Positions 25,972-34,642 are shown, numbered from the stretch's first letter. The stretch: DNA of 64,000 nt from Streptomyces sp. NBC_00259 (GCF_036181745.1 NZ_CP108080.1:4715501-4779500); one strand, 5' to 3'. Numbers and translations: made by a program. Notes: generated by a model from the letters alone, not told the origin.

Positions 25972-27213
25972 GTGGCGGTGCAGGACGTGGGACAGAGCGT
26001 GCACGGCGGTGGCTGCACCTGCGGCGACTGTCCGCACGGCAGGCGCGAGGGCCATCGCAGAGCGGTCGCCTGGTTCCTCGCCCGGCGGGACGAACTCGCC
26101 GACGGGCAGGGGCTGCCCGCCCAGGTCGCCTACTCCGCCGGCGGAACCCGCCAGTGGATCTCGGACGAGCTGACCGAGTCGGCCCAGGCCGTCGCCGAAC
26201 GAAGCCGCTCCGCCGGGGAGGCCTGGCTCACCCGCGTCTGGCGGCGCACCCTGCTCGTGCTGTGGGGCTGGGTCACGCTGCTGCTCCTCGCCTTCGCGCT
26301 GACCGCGATCGGCTCCGGCTGGACCACCTCGCGCACCGCGGGCCTCGCCGCCGCGGCCTGCCTGGCCGCGCTGCTCACCGCCGCGGCCCGGCTGCACCGG
26401 GCGCACGGCGGCCTGCTCGCCCCGCTCGTCGGCGAGGACAACCGGCTGTCGACGTCGCGGGCCGTCGCCGCCGCGTGGGTGCTCTTCGCCGCGTACACCG
26501 TGCTGTTCCTCGCGTTCCGCCTCGCCGCCTCCGCCCCCGCGGGCCTCGGGCTCGCCCAGGGCGCCGCCCTGCTGACGATCGTCGCGGTCGTCTCCCTGAT
26601 CGCCGTCGTCGTACGCCGGGTCGTCACCGTCCGCGTCATCACCCAGCGACTGCAGAAGGTGCAGGCCGACCGGCCCCGCCCCGCCGACCTGCTGTGCGAC
26701 GACGCGGGCCGCGGCAGCTTCCCGGACGCGCAGTACGTCCTCGTCGGCGCCGTCGCGCTGACCTGTGCGACGGTGCTGCTCGCCCGCCGCCCCGACCAGC
26801 TGCCGGGGCTGCCGTGGGGCCTGACCGTGCTGGTCCTGGTCTCGGCGGGGGTCTACCTCGCCGGGAAGTATGCGGAGGGCGGCCGCCCGGTCGTCCTCTC
26901 CGTCGTCCGCGCCCGTGAACCCGGCGGCCTCGACGGCCCCATCCGCACCGGCGACGACATCGAGATCCGTGGCGCCGGTTTCGTCCCGCCCGGCGCGGAA
27001 GGCCCCGACCGGCTGGCCCGGATGACGGTCCGTATCGGCGCCGTCCATGTGCATGTGCCGCTGGTGCCCGTGCCCGGCGGATTCATCAACCCCAGTGATA
27101 CAAGCATCACGGTCCCGGTCCCGGTCGAGGTCGCACCCGGCCGGGTGGACGTGCAGGTGGTGACGGCCTCGGGGGCCGAATCGAACCGGATGACGATCGA
27201 CGTCGCCGACTGA
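25972..27213 (+). CDS. Multi-spanning membrane protein with a Cys-rich N-terminus and an outer Ig-like domain
   Basis: A protein of 413 residues of unknown function. The start has a small cysteine/histidine cluster (GGGCTCGDCPHGRREGHR), which could bind zinc. Four to six hydrophobic helices follow, among them LLVLWGWVTLLLLAFALTAI and AWVLFAAYTVLFLAFRLAAS. The C-terminal 100 residues look like an IPT/TIG Ig-like beta sandwich, with GDDIEIRGAGFVPP and VDVQVVTASGAESN. GTG at 25972 was chosen after GGGGAAGG, with a spacing of about 11; a GTG at 25978 is also possible. No neighbour suggests a role. Confidence 0.75.
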   Translation: MAVQDVGQSVHGGGCTCGDCPHGRREGHRRAVAWFLARRDELADGQGLPAQVAYSAGGTRQWISDELTESAQAVAERSRSAGEAWLTRVWRRTLLVLWGWVTLLLLAFALTAIGSGWTTSRTAGLAAAACLAALLTAAARLHRAHGGLLAPLVGEDNRLSTSRAVAAAWVLFAAYTVLFLAFRLAASAPAGLGLAQGAALLTIVAVVSLIAVVVRRVVTVRVITQRLQKVQADRPRPADLLCDDAGRGSFPDAQYVLVGAVALTCATVLLARRPDQLPGLPWGLTVLVLVSAGVYLAGKYAEGGRPVVLSVVRAREPGGLDGPIRTGDDIEIRGAGFVPPGAEGPDRLARMTVRIGAVHVHVPLVPVPGGFINPSDTSITVPVPVEVAPGRVDVQVVTASGAESNRMTIDVAD

Positions 27214-27314
27214 GCGCACCGAAAGCGACTGAGCCGTACGGCCGTCCTCTCCGTATCCAAAAGTGCGGGACGTGGGGACAATCGTCCCAGCCGGGTGAGA
27301 CCGCGGAGGCGACG

Positions 27315-27833
27315 ATGACGCATGTGTACCGAACGACGGCGACGTACGCGACCGACGAGGCGCGCAGTACCTGGAAGGAGCGCGCGGCGCGTCACTCCCT
27401 GCTGCCGCTGCGGCTCTTCCTCGGCGTGACCTTCATCTACGCGGGGCTGGACAAGCTCACCGACAGCGCGTTCCTGTCGGCGAGCGGAGCCGGCTCCATC
27501 GGGGAACTGATGAACAACGTGCGGAACACCTCCGCCGTCCCCGCGCTCGTGGACATGGCCCTGAAGAACCCCGAAGGCTTCGGCTACGCGATGGCCCTCG
27601 GCGAACTCGCTGTCGGCATCGGCACCCTGGTCGGGCTGCTGGCGCGGCTCGCCGCGCTCGGCGGGGTACTGATCTCGCTGAGCCTGTGGCTGACCGTCAG
27701 CTGGCAGACCGAGCCGTACTACTACGGCAACGACCTGGCCTATCTGATGGCCTGGCTGCCGCTGGTGCTGGCCGGCGCCGCCACCTTCTCGCTCGACGGG
27801 GCACTGGCGGACCGGCGCCGACGGGACCTGTAG
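27315..27833 (+). CDS. DoxX-family membrane protein
   Basis: A 172-residue integral membrane protein. Four helices are visible, beginning LPLRLFLGVTFIYAGLDKLTD (the DoxX signature, about 33-53) and ending YLMAWLPLVLAGAATFSLDG. Family members (DoxX, DoxD, MhqP) are linked to thiosulfate:quinone oxidation or to membrane redox balance, but this one has no such neighbours. GGAGG precedes the ATG. Its last 94 bases overlap the convergent small membrane protein gene on the other strand. Confidence 0.87.
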   Translation: MTHVYRTTATYATDEARSTWKERAARHSLLPLRLFLGVTFIYAGLDKLTDSAFLSASGAGSIGELMNNVRNTSAVPALVDMALKNPEGFGYAMALGELAVGIGTLVGLLARLAALGGVLISLSLWLTVSWQTEPYYYGNDLAYLMAWLPLVLAGAATFSLDGALADRRRRDL

Positions 27834-28003
27834 TGGACGAAGGTCGCGAACGCGGCCGCCAGCAGTCCGCCGAAGACCACCGGCAGGGCCACGAACCACG
27901 CGGTCTCCCAGGCGCCCGCCGCGTCGCCCAGATAGGCCGCGGCGGCAGCCAGGGCGGCCAGGCCCGCGATCAGCCGGCCCGGACGGAACTCATGAAGCAG
28001 CAC
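27740..28003 (-). CDS. Small two-helix membrane protein coupled to the PspC gene
   Basis: An 87-residue protein with two hydrophobic segments (about 11-30 and 36-57) and a basic tail YRSRRRRSA. GTG at 28003 follows GGAGG by 6 bases, and that site lies inside the upstream PspC gene, whose stop is 14 bases past this start, so translation is probably coupled. The 3' end runs 94 bases into the convergent DoxX gene; the last residues are low-complexity and the true gene may be conserved only over the first 60 residues. The function is unknown; a role in the PspC membrane-stress system is an inference from coupling. Confidence 0.65.
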   Translation of the reverse strand: MLLHEFRPGRLIAGLAALAAAAAYLGDAAGAWETAWFVALPVVFGGLLAAAFATFVHYRSRRRRSASAPSSEKVAAPASTSGSQAIR

Positions 28004-29300
28004 GGGTGACCTCCACCTGTCCGAGCGCGACCCTCAGATCGAGGTCGAGCGTGCCCGCGGCTTTCCCACCGGCCGGCGGGGCGAGCGTATGCGTACGGTC
28101 CCTGTCCGGGGCGACGTCGACATCGCCCCGCGGGTCGTCGCCGGGCAGCCGGATGTCTCCGAGCCCCGCGCGCGCGGTGACGTGCACCGTCACGTCCTTC
28201 GGCACGACGACCTTCAGCCGCCCCGCCCCCACCTCGGCCTCGGTGCTCACCGTCGTCCTCGCCGGGACCGCCAGCCGGCTCAGATCGAGCGTGGCGAGGC
28301 CCGAGCCCAGTTCGTAGCGCGGCTCGACGGCCGCCGCCGTCACCGGCTTCCACTCCGTGCGCATCCACTGCGTACTGATCTCCTTGGGGAGCACCGCGGC
28401 GCCCGCCAGCAGCATCGCCGTGACCACCGTCAGCAGGATCGTGCCCACACCGATCCGCCCGAGGAAGCTGCCGACCACGAGGCCGAGACCGAACACCGCC
28501 ATCGCGCACGCGAACCCGATCTGCAGGCTCGTGCCCAGCGGCTGGGATTCCCAGGACAGCCCGCTGCCCAGCCCGCCCGCCACCAGGGCCAGCAGAAAGA
28601 CGAGCCCACCGATGCCGCGCGGCCCGCGGGGGCGTGCCGCGGGGGCGGTGTCCCGCAGGTCGCGCCCGTGGCCACGGGCGGGCGGCCCCGCCGTCGCCGC
28701 GTCGGCGGGGCCCCACAGATAGCCGGTGGCGACCGGTCCGGTGGTGCCGTCCTTGACGATCGGGTCGCGCCACCAGGAAGGGCTGTCCGGCGTCGGCGGC
28801 GCCTTCGTCTCCGGCGGGGCCTCGGCCACCGCGTGCGCCGTGGCCGCGTCGAGCGGGCCGCCGTCCGGAGTGACCCTGGTGCGCCGCTGGGACCACACGG
28901 CGGCGCCCGCGACCGTCAGCGACAGCAGCGCGGAGAAGGCGAGCGTCCCCCCGTTGCCGAGCATCGACAGGAACAGGCCGCAGCCGAGCAGCGCCACCAG
29001 CACGGCGACCAGGGCGGGCCCGTCGACGCGGCCGGACAGGGCGCGCCGTGCCTCGTTCTCCTCCTCGCCCTCCAGCGGGATCAGCAGCCAGGCGAAGCCG
29101 TAGAAGATCAGGCCGATTCCGCCGGTCACCGACAGCACCCCGATGGCGATGCGGAAGATCACCGGGTCTATGTCGCAGTACCGGCCGAGGCCGCCGCACA
29201 CACCGCCCACGACCTTGTGCCGCGGGGACCGGCGCAGCAGCGCCGGCGCGGGCTGCTGCTCCGGTGGCGGCTGGGGCGGCGGAGCGGTCGGCTGAGTCAT
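27990..29300 (-). CDS. PspC-domain membrane protein with an adhesin-like C-terminal domain
   Basis: A 436-residue protein. A Pro/Gln-rich start leads to a PspC domain (about 22-77: HKVVGGVCGGLGRYCDIDP, then a hydrophobic helix and LIPLEGEEEN). Several more helices follow in 95-340. The C-terminal about 100 residues are beta-rich (TTVSTEAEVGAGRLKVVVPK, GDIRLPGDD), like the DUF2154/LiaF-type or adhesin beta-helical domains. PspC proteins take part in phage-shock and membrane-stress signalling. It is divergent from a PspC-fused histidine kinase, with a set of CCCTGA boxes between them. The ATG at 29300 has only a weak ribosome site. Confidence 0.87.
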   Translation of the reverse strand: MTQPTAPPPQPPPEQQPAPALLRRSPRHKVVGGVCGGLGRYCDIDPVIFRIAIGVLSVTGGIGLIFYGFAWLLIPLEGEEENEARRALSGRVDGPALVAVLVALLGCGLFLSMLGNGGTLAFSALLSLTVAGAAVWSQRRTRVTPDGGPLDAATAHAVAEAPPETKAPPTPDSPSWWRDPIVKDGTTGPVATGYLWGPADAATAGPPARGHGRDLRDTAPAARPRGPRGIGGLVFLLALVAGGLGSGLSWESQPLGTSLQIGFACAMAVFGLGLVVGSFLGRIGVGTILLTVVTAMLLAGAAVLPKEISTQWMRTEWKPVTAAAVEPRYELGSGLATLDLSRLAVPARTTVSTEAEVGAGRLKVVVPKDVTVHVTARAGLGDIRLPGDDPRGDVDVAPDRDRTHTLAPPAGGKAAGTLDLDLRVALGQVEVTRAAS

Positions 29301-29356
29301 GACTCCATGGTGACGGGCCGTCTCCGCGGGCGGCAGCCGCCCCGACCCTGGCCCTT

Positions 29357-29416
29357 CCCTGATATTGCACCCCGGTTGCCCCTGACGTTCAGGGTCGGTC
29401 TCAGGGACGGCCCTGA
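29357..29416. promoter_or_regulatory. Array of CCCTGA/TCAGGG boxes between divergent PspC genes
   Basis: CCCTGA at 29357; a perfect palindrome CCCTGA-CGT-TCAGGG at 29380-29394; and TCAGGG-ACGG-CCCTGA at 29401-29416. The units are spaced by 23 and 21 bases, two helical turns, so they face the same side of the DNA. The array fills the 151-base gap between the PspC gene and the kinase gene. It is a strong candidate for the binding site of the response regulator encoded just downstream. Confidence 0.65.
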
Positions 29417-29451
29417 TGCCCGGGCCCGTACGCGCGTGTGACCATCGGGGC

Positions 29452-30726
29452 ATGCCAGTCGCCGCCGCCCGTCCGACCGAGACCGAGGAGCCCGCCGTCC
29501 GCAGGCTGTACCGCAGCGCGGACGGACGGTGGCTGGGCGGTGTCGCGCGAGGGCTCGCCGGGCATCTCGGACTGCCGGTGATCTGGGTCCGGCTGGTGTT
29601 CCTCGCGCTGTTCATGGCCGACGGTCTCGGCGCGCTGCTGTACGCGGTCTTCTGGATCGTCGTACCGCTCGGTGTAGGGGGCAGGCCCGCCGAGCCGAAG
29701 CCGGTCTTCGAGACGGCCCCCGACGGCAGACGGCGACTGCGCAAGCCCGACAAGGGGCAGCTGTTCGCGCTGATCGCGCTGCTGATCGGCGCGGTCGTCT
29801 TCGGCGCCAACGTCGAACTGGGCGGCCCCGTCAGCCGCTATCTCTGGCCGGTGCTGCTGACCGGCGCCGGTCTCGTGCTGGTGTGGCGGCAGGCGGACAA
29901 CGCCCGCCGCGCCCAGTGGGCCGGGGACGGCCGCCGCCGCAGACTGCTGCAGCTCGCGCGCGGACTCGCCGGTGTCGCCCTGGTCGGCATGGGCCTGACC
30001 GTCTTCGTGGTCGTCCGCGGCTCGGCCGCCCAGCTCGGCAACGTGCTGACGGCCGCACTCGCCGTGATCGTCGGCATCGGCCTCCTCGCCGGCCCCTGGC
30101 TGGTGCGGATGACCCAGGACCTCTCGGAGGAGCGCCTGATGCGCATCCGCGCCCAGGAGCGCGCCGAGGTCGCCGCCCACGTCCACGACTCGGTGCTGCA
30201 CACCCTCACCCTGATCCAGCGGAACGCGGACGACGCGGGCGAGGTGCGCAGGCTCGCCCGCGCCCAGGAGCGCGAGCTGCGCAACTGGCTGTACCGGCCG
30301 GAGGGCACCGGCAAGGAGGAGGACGAGGAGCCGTCCACGCTCGCCGACGCGGTCAAGAAGGCCGCGGCGGAGGTCGAGGACAAGCACGGCGTCCCGCTGG
30401 AGGTCGTGGTCGTCGGCGACTGCCCGCTCGACGAGCGCCTGACCGCGCAGCTCCAGGCCGCGCGCGAAGCAATGGTCAACGCCGCGAAGTACGGTGGCGA
30501 GGGTGGGCCCGTTCAGGTGTACGCGGAGGTCGAGGGCCGTACGGTGTTCGTCTCCGTACGGGACCGGGGGCCCGGTTTCGACCCGGACGCGGTTCCGGAG
30601 GACCGGATGGGCGTACGAGAATCGATCATCGGCCGTATGCAGCGCAACGGTGGCACGGCGCGCCTGCGGTCGGTGCCCGGAGGGGGCACCGAAGTGGAGC
30701 TCGAGATGGAGAGGGCGGACGGATGA
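29452..30726 (+). CDS. PspC-fused sensor histidine kinase (NarL/DesK type)
   Basis: A 424-residue membrane kinase. Residues about 16-75 are a PspC domain (RLYRSADGRWLGGVARGLAG, then a hydrophobic helix and VVPLGVGG). Four more helices lie in 103-215. The HisKA_3 dimerisation helix contains the phospho-accepting H245 in HVHDSVLHTLTLIQ, and the HATPase domain has NAAKYGG and RDRGPGFDP. It should phosphorylate the response regulator whose gene overlaps its stop by 4 bases (ATGA). The ATG at 29452 lacks a clear Shine-Dalgarno. The upstream CCCTGA boxes suggest autoregulation together with the divergent PspC gene. Confidence 0.92.
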   Translation: MPVAAARPTETEEPAVRRLYRSADGRWLGGVARGLAGHLGLPVIWVRLVFLALFMADGLGALLYAVFWIVVPLGVGGRPAEPKPVFETAPDGRRRLRKPDKGQLFALIALLIGAVVFGANVELGGPVSRYLWPVLLTGAGLVLVWRQADNARRAQWAGDGRRRRLLQLARGLAGVALVGMGLTVFVVVRGSAAQLGNVLTAALAVIVGIGLLAGPWLVRMTQDLSEERLMRIRAQERAEVAAHVHDSVLHTLTLIQRNADDAGEVRRLARAQERELRNWLYRPEGTGKEEDEEPSTLADAVKKAAAEVEDKHGVPLEVVVVGDCPLDERLTAQLQAAREAMVNAAKYGGEGGPVQVYAEVEGRTVFVSVRDRGPGFDPDAVPEDRMGVRESIIGRMQRNGGTARLRSVPGGGTEVELEMERADG

Positions 30727-31421
30727 CCGAGCAGACCGACGGAACGCCGGGGGCGTCGGAGCGTCGCGTACGGGTCGTGCTCGTCGACGACCACCGGATG
30801 TTCCGGGCCGGAGTGCAGGCCGAGATCGGCAGGACCGAGGAGACGGGTGTCGAGGTCGTCGGCGAGGCCGCCGACGTGGACCAGGCGGTCACCGTGATCA
30901 CGGCGACGCGGCCCGAGGTGGTGCTCCTCGACGTGCACCTGCCGGGCGGCGGCGGGGTCGAGGTGTTGCGCCGCTGCGCGGGCCTGGTGGGCGCGGCCGA
31001 GCGCCCGGTCCGCTTCCTGGCGCTGTCCGTCTCGGACGCCGCCGAGGACGTCATCGGGGTGATCCGCGGCGGGGCCCGCGGCTACGTCACGAAGACCATC
31101 ACCGGCACCGACCTGGTCGACTCGATCTTCCGGGTCCAGGACGGCGACGCGGTGTTCTCACCCCGGCTGGCCGGGTTCGTCCTCGACGCCTTCGCGTCGA
31201 CGGACGCCCCGCCGGTGGACGAGGACCTGGACCGGCTCACCCAGCGCGAGCGGGAGGTGCTGCGGCTGATCGCGCGCGGGTACGCGTACAAGGAGATCGC
31301 GAAGCAGCTCTTCATCTCCGTGAAGACGGTGGAGTCGCATGTGTCGGCGGTGCTGCGGAAGCTGCAGCTGTCGAACCGGCACGAGCTGACGCGATGGGCG
31401 ACGGCGCGCCGGCTGGTGTGA
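30723..31421 (+). CDS. NarL/LuxR-type response regulator, partner of the PspC kinase
   Basis: A 232-residue cytoplasmic transcription factor. The receiver domain (about 17-135) has D22/D23, the phospho-acceptor D70 in LLDVHLPGGGG, and a KT pair at about 125. The LuxR HTH (about 165-228) has LTQREREVLRLIARGYAYKEIA and SVKTVESHVSAVLRKLQL. The ATG overlaps the kinase stop in ATGA, so the two are translationally coupled. The CCCTGA/TCAGGG palindromes at 29357-29416 are the likely target. Homologous pairs in Gram-positive bacteria respond to cell-envelope stress; the signal here is unknown. Confidence 0.93.
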   Translation: MTEQTDGTPGASERRVRVVLVDDHRMFRAGVQAEIGRTEETGVEVVGEAADVDQAVTVITATRPEVVLLDVHLPGGGGVEVLRRCAGLVGAAERPVRFLALSVSDAAEDVIGVIRGGARGYVTKTITGTDLVDSIFRVQDGDAVFSPRLAGFVLDAFASTDAPPVDEDLDRLTQREREVLRLIARGYAYKEIAKQLFISVKTVESHVSAVLRKLQLSNRHELTRWATARRLV

Positions 31422-31513
31422 GCGCCGGGTGCGCGTATGTACGCGCATGTGTGAGGAAACCGGCATAGGGCCATGGCAACCGGGACGGGGCCTGTTCCCT
31501 CTAACCGTCCGTG

Positions 31514-32656
31514 ATGAGCCTGACCGGAACTCCCTTCTTCGTGACCGCGATCGTGCTGGCCGTGGTCGCGGTGCTGCTGCCGCTCGCCCTGTGGAGCAGG
31601 GTGCGCGGCCCCGCCGTGGTGCGCGGCGTCACGCGGCTGCTGATGGTCGGCTTCGCGCAGGCGACCGCGCTCGTCGTGGTCTTCGTCGCCGTGAACAACA
31701 GCAACGGTCTGTACGACAGCTGGGACGACCTGCTCGGCACGGGTGACCATGTCACGGCCGCGACGGACCTCGGCAAGGACGGCATGGGCGGCGTGCGCCT
31801 CGCCGATCTGCCGAGGTCCAGGTCGGTCTTCAAGCCCGCGACGGACCCGGTCCTCGGCGAGGGCGTGCGGGTCACGAACCTCTCCGGGCAGGTGTCGGGG
31901 GTCGAGGGCGAGGTGTACGTCTGGCTGCCTCCGCAGTACGACGAGCCGGCGTACCGGAACACCAAGTTCCCCGTCGTCGAGCTGCTGCCCGGCTACCCGG
32001 GCTCCGCCAAGGCCTGGTTCGGCACCCTCAAGGTGCAGGAGCAGCTGCGGCCGATGATGGAGAGCGGCGAGATCGCGCCGTTCATCCTGGTCGCCCCGCG
32101 CACGACGCTGCTGGGGCGCGTCGACACGGGCTGCGCCAACATCCCGGGCCGCATCAACGCGGACACCTGGCTCAGCGTCGACGTCCGCAAGATGGTGACG
32201 GACACCTTCCGCGCCACCCAGCGTCCCGAGGGCTGGGCCGTCGCCGGCTACTCGGCGGGCGGCCACTGCGCGGCGAAGCTCGCCGTCGCCCACCCCGACC
32301 GCTACCGCGCCGGGGTGAGCCTGTCCGGCTACAACGACCCGGCCGCGGAGAAGGCCTCCCTCGCCGCCCTGGACGAGGAACTCCGGCGCGCCAACGACCC
32401 GCTCCACCTCCTGCGGTCCGCCCCGACCCCTCCGCGCACGTCCCTGTTCGTCTCCGGCGCCCGCGGCGACGGGTTCGAGTCCGGCCTCGCCCTGCGTGCC
32501 GCCGCCAAGCCCCCGACACTCGTCGACGTCGTCGAGATCGGCGGCGCCCACGACACCGGCGAGTGGAAGCGCCAGGTCCCCGACGTCTTCTTCTGGCTGA
32601 CCCGCCACCTCGCGTACGAGCGCGGTACGACCCCGTCGGCATCGGCGGGGCACTGA
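31514..32656 (+). CDS. Membrane-anchored esterase, antigen 85/esterase D-like
   Basis: A 380-residue alpha/beta hydrolase. Two N-terminal hydrophobic helices (about 7-27 and 39-60) place the catalytic domain outside the membrane. The nucleophile serine is in VAGYSAGGHCAAK (about 253), with LPGYPGSAKAWF near the oxyanion side and a GGAHDTGEWK histidine near the C-terminus. The family includes trehalose mycolyltransferases and feruloyl esterases; no mycolate exists in Streptomyces, so the substrate is probably another ester of the envelope. Start: GTG at 31511 and ATG at 31514 are adjacent, with no ribosome site; TCTAAC 6-12 bases upstream suggests a leaderless transcript. Confidence 0.83.
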   Translation: MSLTGTPFFVTAIVLAVVAVLLPLALWSRVRGPAVVRGVTRLLMVGFAQATALVVVFVAVNNSNGLYDSWDDLLGTGDHVTAATDLGKDGMGGVRLADLPRSRSVFKPATDPVLGEGVRVTNLSGQVSGVEGEVYVWLPPQYDEPAYRNTKFPVVELLPGYPGSAKAWFGTLKVQEQLRPMMESGEIAPFILVAPRTTLLGRVDTGCANIPGRINADTWLSVDVRKMVTDTFRATQRPEGWAVAGYSAGGHCAAKLAVAHPDRYRAGVSLSGYNDPAAEKASLAALDEELRRANDPLHLLRSAPTPPRTSLFVSGARGDGFESGLALRAAAKPPTLVDVVEIGGAHDTGEWKRQVPDVFFWLTRHLAYERGTTPSASAGH

Positions 32657-32755
32657 CGGGGGCGGCTGCGGAGGCGGTCGGACCGGCCTCGGTGGCCCCG
32701 GGCGGAGCGGCCCGGGCCGAAACGGACCCGAATCGGGGCCGGTCGGTCGCAGTCG

Positions 32756-33529
32756 TCAGTTCAGGGTGAAGTCCGCCTTCTCCGCGACCCGGTGGTAGCC
32801 GATGCCGGCGTAGATGCGCTCGACGGCGGCGTCACCCGGCTCCAGCCAGACCGTGCCGATGCCGCGGCCGAAGGCGGTGGCGGTGAGGAAGGCGGAGACC
32901 GCGGCGCCGATGCCGCGGCGGCGGAAGGCGGCTGCCACGCCCAGACCGGCGAGCTCGCTGAGGCCATCGGTCGGGACGGAGCAGCCGCCCGCGCCGACGG
33001 GGGTGCCGTCGTCCACCGTGGCGAGGGCCGTGACACCGCCGCCCCCGGACGCCTCCTTCAGCCAGCGGACCGAGCCCGCCGAGGGTTCGCCCGTCCCGCC
33101 GTACGCGAGGTGCTGGACGCCGGCCGCGGCCGCGTACTCGGCATCCGTGGACGGTTCGGTGACGGTGATACCGGCGGCCGGCTCCGGCGCCCGGAGGCCG
33201 TCGGGCGTACAGGCCAGCAGCGGGGCGCGGTTGCTGACCGTGAACCCGGCCGCCAGCAGCGCCTCTTCGGCCCCCGGCGCGGTGGACGGCAGGAACTCCA
33301 GCCGCGGCACCCTGCCGAGCTCCCGGAACAGCGCGACGAGCGCCTCGATGTCCGCCGTCGACGGAGCCGCGTCCGGGTCGGGAATGGCGTAATTGGCGGG
33401 CGGGATGTCCCAGTCGGGGTTGTACCGCACCGTGAACGGGCCGATCCGCCGGTGGTGCGGCGAACTCCGTGCCAGTGTGCGCGTGGAGTTCTGGATGGCC
33501 CGGCCCATGTCCTGATCGATCGTGTCCAT
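32756..33529 (-). CDS. GNAT-family N-acetyltransferase
   Basis: A 257-residue protein with a C-terminal GNAT fold (about 120-255). The acetyl-CoA pyrophosphate loop is VAAAFRRRGIGAAVSAFL (about 203-220), and the C-terminal YAGIGYHRVAEKADFTL is typical. The N-terminal half (FTVRYNPDWDIPPANYAIPD) is an additional domain seen in some actinobacterial members. The acceptor substrate is unknown. The gene begins 12 bases after the stop of the NlpC/P60 hydrolase gene on the same strand, so they are likely co-transcribed; this might mean acetylation linked to the wall, but that is only proximity. No strong ribosome site is seen before the ATG. Confidence 0.83.
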   Translation of the reverse strand: MDTIDQDMGRAIQNSTRTLARSSPHHRRIGPFTVRYNPDWDIPPANYAIPDPDAAPSTADIEALVALFRELGRVPRLEFLPSTAPGAEEALLAAGFTVSNRAPLLACTPDGLRAPEPAAGITVTEPSTDAEYAAAAGVQHLAYGGTGEPSAGSVRWLKEASGGGGVTALATVDDGTPVGAGGCSVPTDGLSELAGLGVAAAFRRRGIGAAVSAFLTATAFGRGIGTVWLEPGDAAVERIYAGIGYHRVAEKADFTLN

Positions 33530-33541
33530 GGGGCCGGGATG

Positions 33542-34603
33542 CTACGCGACCCGGGTCGCCCCCGCATACGGCATTTGGTCGATCGGCGCGATCCGCACCG
33601 GAGCACCCGCCCGCGGGGCGTGGATCATCCGGCCGCCGCCGATGTAGAGGCCCACATGGGAGACACCGGAGTAGAAGAAGACCAGGTCCCCGGGGGCGAG
33701 TTGGGACCGGGGCACCCTTTGGCCCGCGTTGATCTGGGTGTACGTGGTGCGGGGGAGGGAGACGCCCGCGGAGCGCCACGCGGCCTGCGTCAGACCCGAG
33801 CAGTCGAACGCGGACGGCCCGGTCGCGCCCCATACGTACGGCTTCCCCAGCGCCCCGTACGCGTAGGCGACGGCCTGTGCGGCACGGGCGTTGGGGGCGG
33901 CGACCGGGGCCGGCGTGCCGGGGGCGGTGCGGGCGGTGTCGCGGTCCGCGCGGCCCGTCGGCGTACCGTCCTGGGCCGTGTACGCGGCGCGCTGATCGGC
34001 GGTGAGCCGTGCCAGCAGCGCCTCGGCCGCGGCGAGCTTCTTCCGTATCGTCGAACGGTGGTGCGCCAGTTCGGCCCGCCGCTCCTCCAGTTCGGCCAGC
34101 CGCTCGCCCGCCTCCCTGCGCACCTGGGAGATCTCCCGCATCTGCCGTTGCACCCCGGCGATCGCCGTGGCCTGCCGTTCCCCGACTCGTTCGGTCAGCT
34201 CCGCGCCCGCCAGATACCGCACGGGGTCGGAGGTGAGCGCGAGCTGCACGGCCGGATCGAGGCCGCGGGACCGGTACTGCGCGGTGGCGAAGGAACCGAG
34301 GGCGTTACGGGAGGCGTTGAGACGCTCGGTGCGCCGAGCCGCCTCGTCGCGGAGCGCGTTGGCCGCGGTCCGCGCCGCGTCGGCCTTCTCCTTCGCTCCG
34401 TTGTACTTCTCGGTCGCGGCCTCCGCCTCCTCGTAGAGCCGGTCGGCCTTGGCCTTCACCTCGTCCGGGGTGAGCAGGGGCTCTGCGTGCCCGGAGCCCT
34501 CGAAGGCGGTGGCGGCCGTCGCACCGGCGAGCGCGAGGGTGGCGGAGAAGCGGGCGGCTGAGCCGGGAAGCGTGCGCTGCCTCGGTTTGCGGTGCGCTGC
34601 CAC
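33542..34603 (-). CDS. Secreted NlpC/P60 peptidoglycan endopeptidase (first paralogue)
   Basis: A 353-residue exported hydrolase expected to cut within peptidoglycan stem peptides. The signal peptide covers about 1-41. A long coiled coil (about 45-205) resembles those of RipA/RipC-like hydrolases that are held inactive or recruited by FtsEX. After a Thr/Ala/Pro linker comes the NlpC/P60 domain (about 238-350) with the catalytic Cys in FDCSGLTQAAW, His in SHVGLYIGGG and a third residue in MIHAP. The GTG at 34603 begins VAAHRKPR and follows GGAAGGA by 9 bases; the paralogue at 36763-37926 starts in the same way. The leader has a strong hairpin but no riboswitch. The GNAT gene follows by 12 bases. 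Confidence 0.92.
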   Translation of the reverse strand: MAAHRKPRQRTLPGSAARFSATLALAGATAATAFEGSGHAEPLLTPDEVKAKADRLYEEAEAATEKYNGAKEKADAARTAANALRDEAARRTERLNASRNALGSFATAQYRSRGLDPAVQLALTSDPVRYLAGAELTERVGERQATAIAGVQRQMREISQVRREAGERLAELEERRAELAHHRSTIRKKLAAAEALLARLTADQRAAYTAQDGTPTGRADRDTARTAPGTPAPVAAPNARAAQAVAYAYGALGKPYVWGATGPSAFDCSGLTQAAWRSAGVSLPRTTYTQINAGQRVPRSQLAPGDLVFFYSGVSHVGLYIGGGRMIHAPRAGAPVRIAPIDQMPYAGATRVA

Positions 34604-34642
34604 GAGGGCCGGTCCTTCCGTCGGAGTCCGCCGGTGCGGGTA

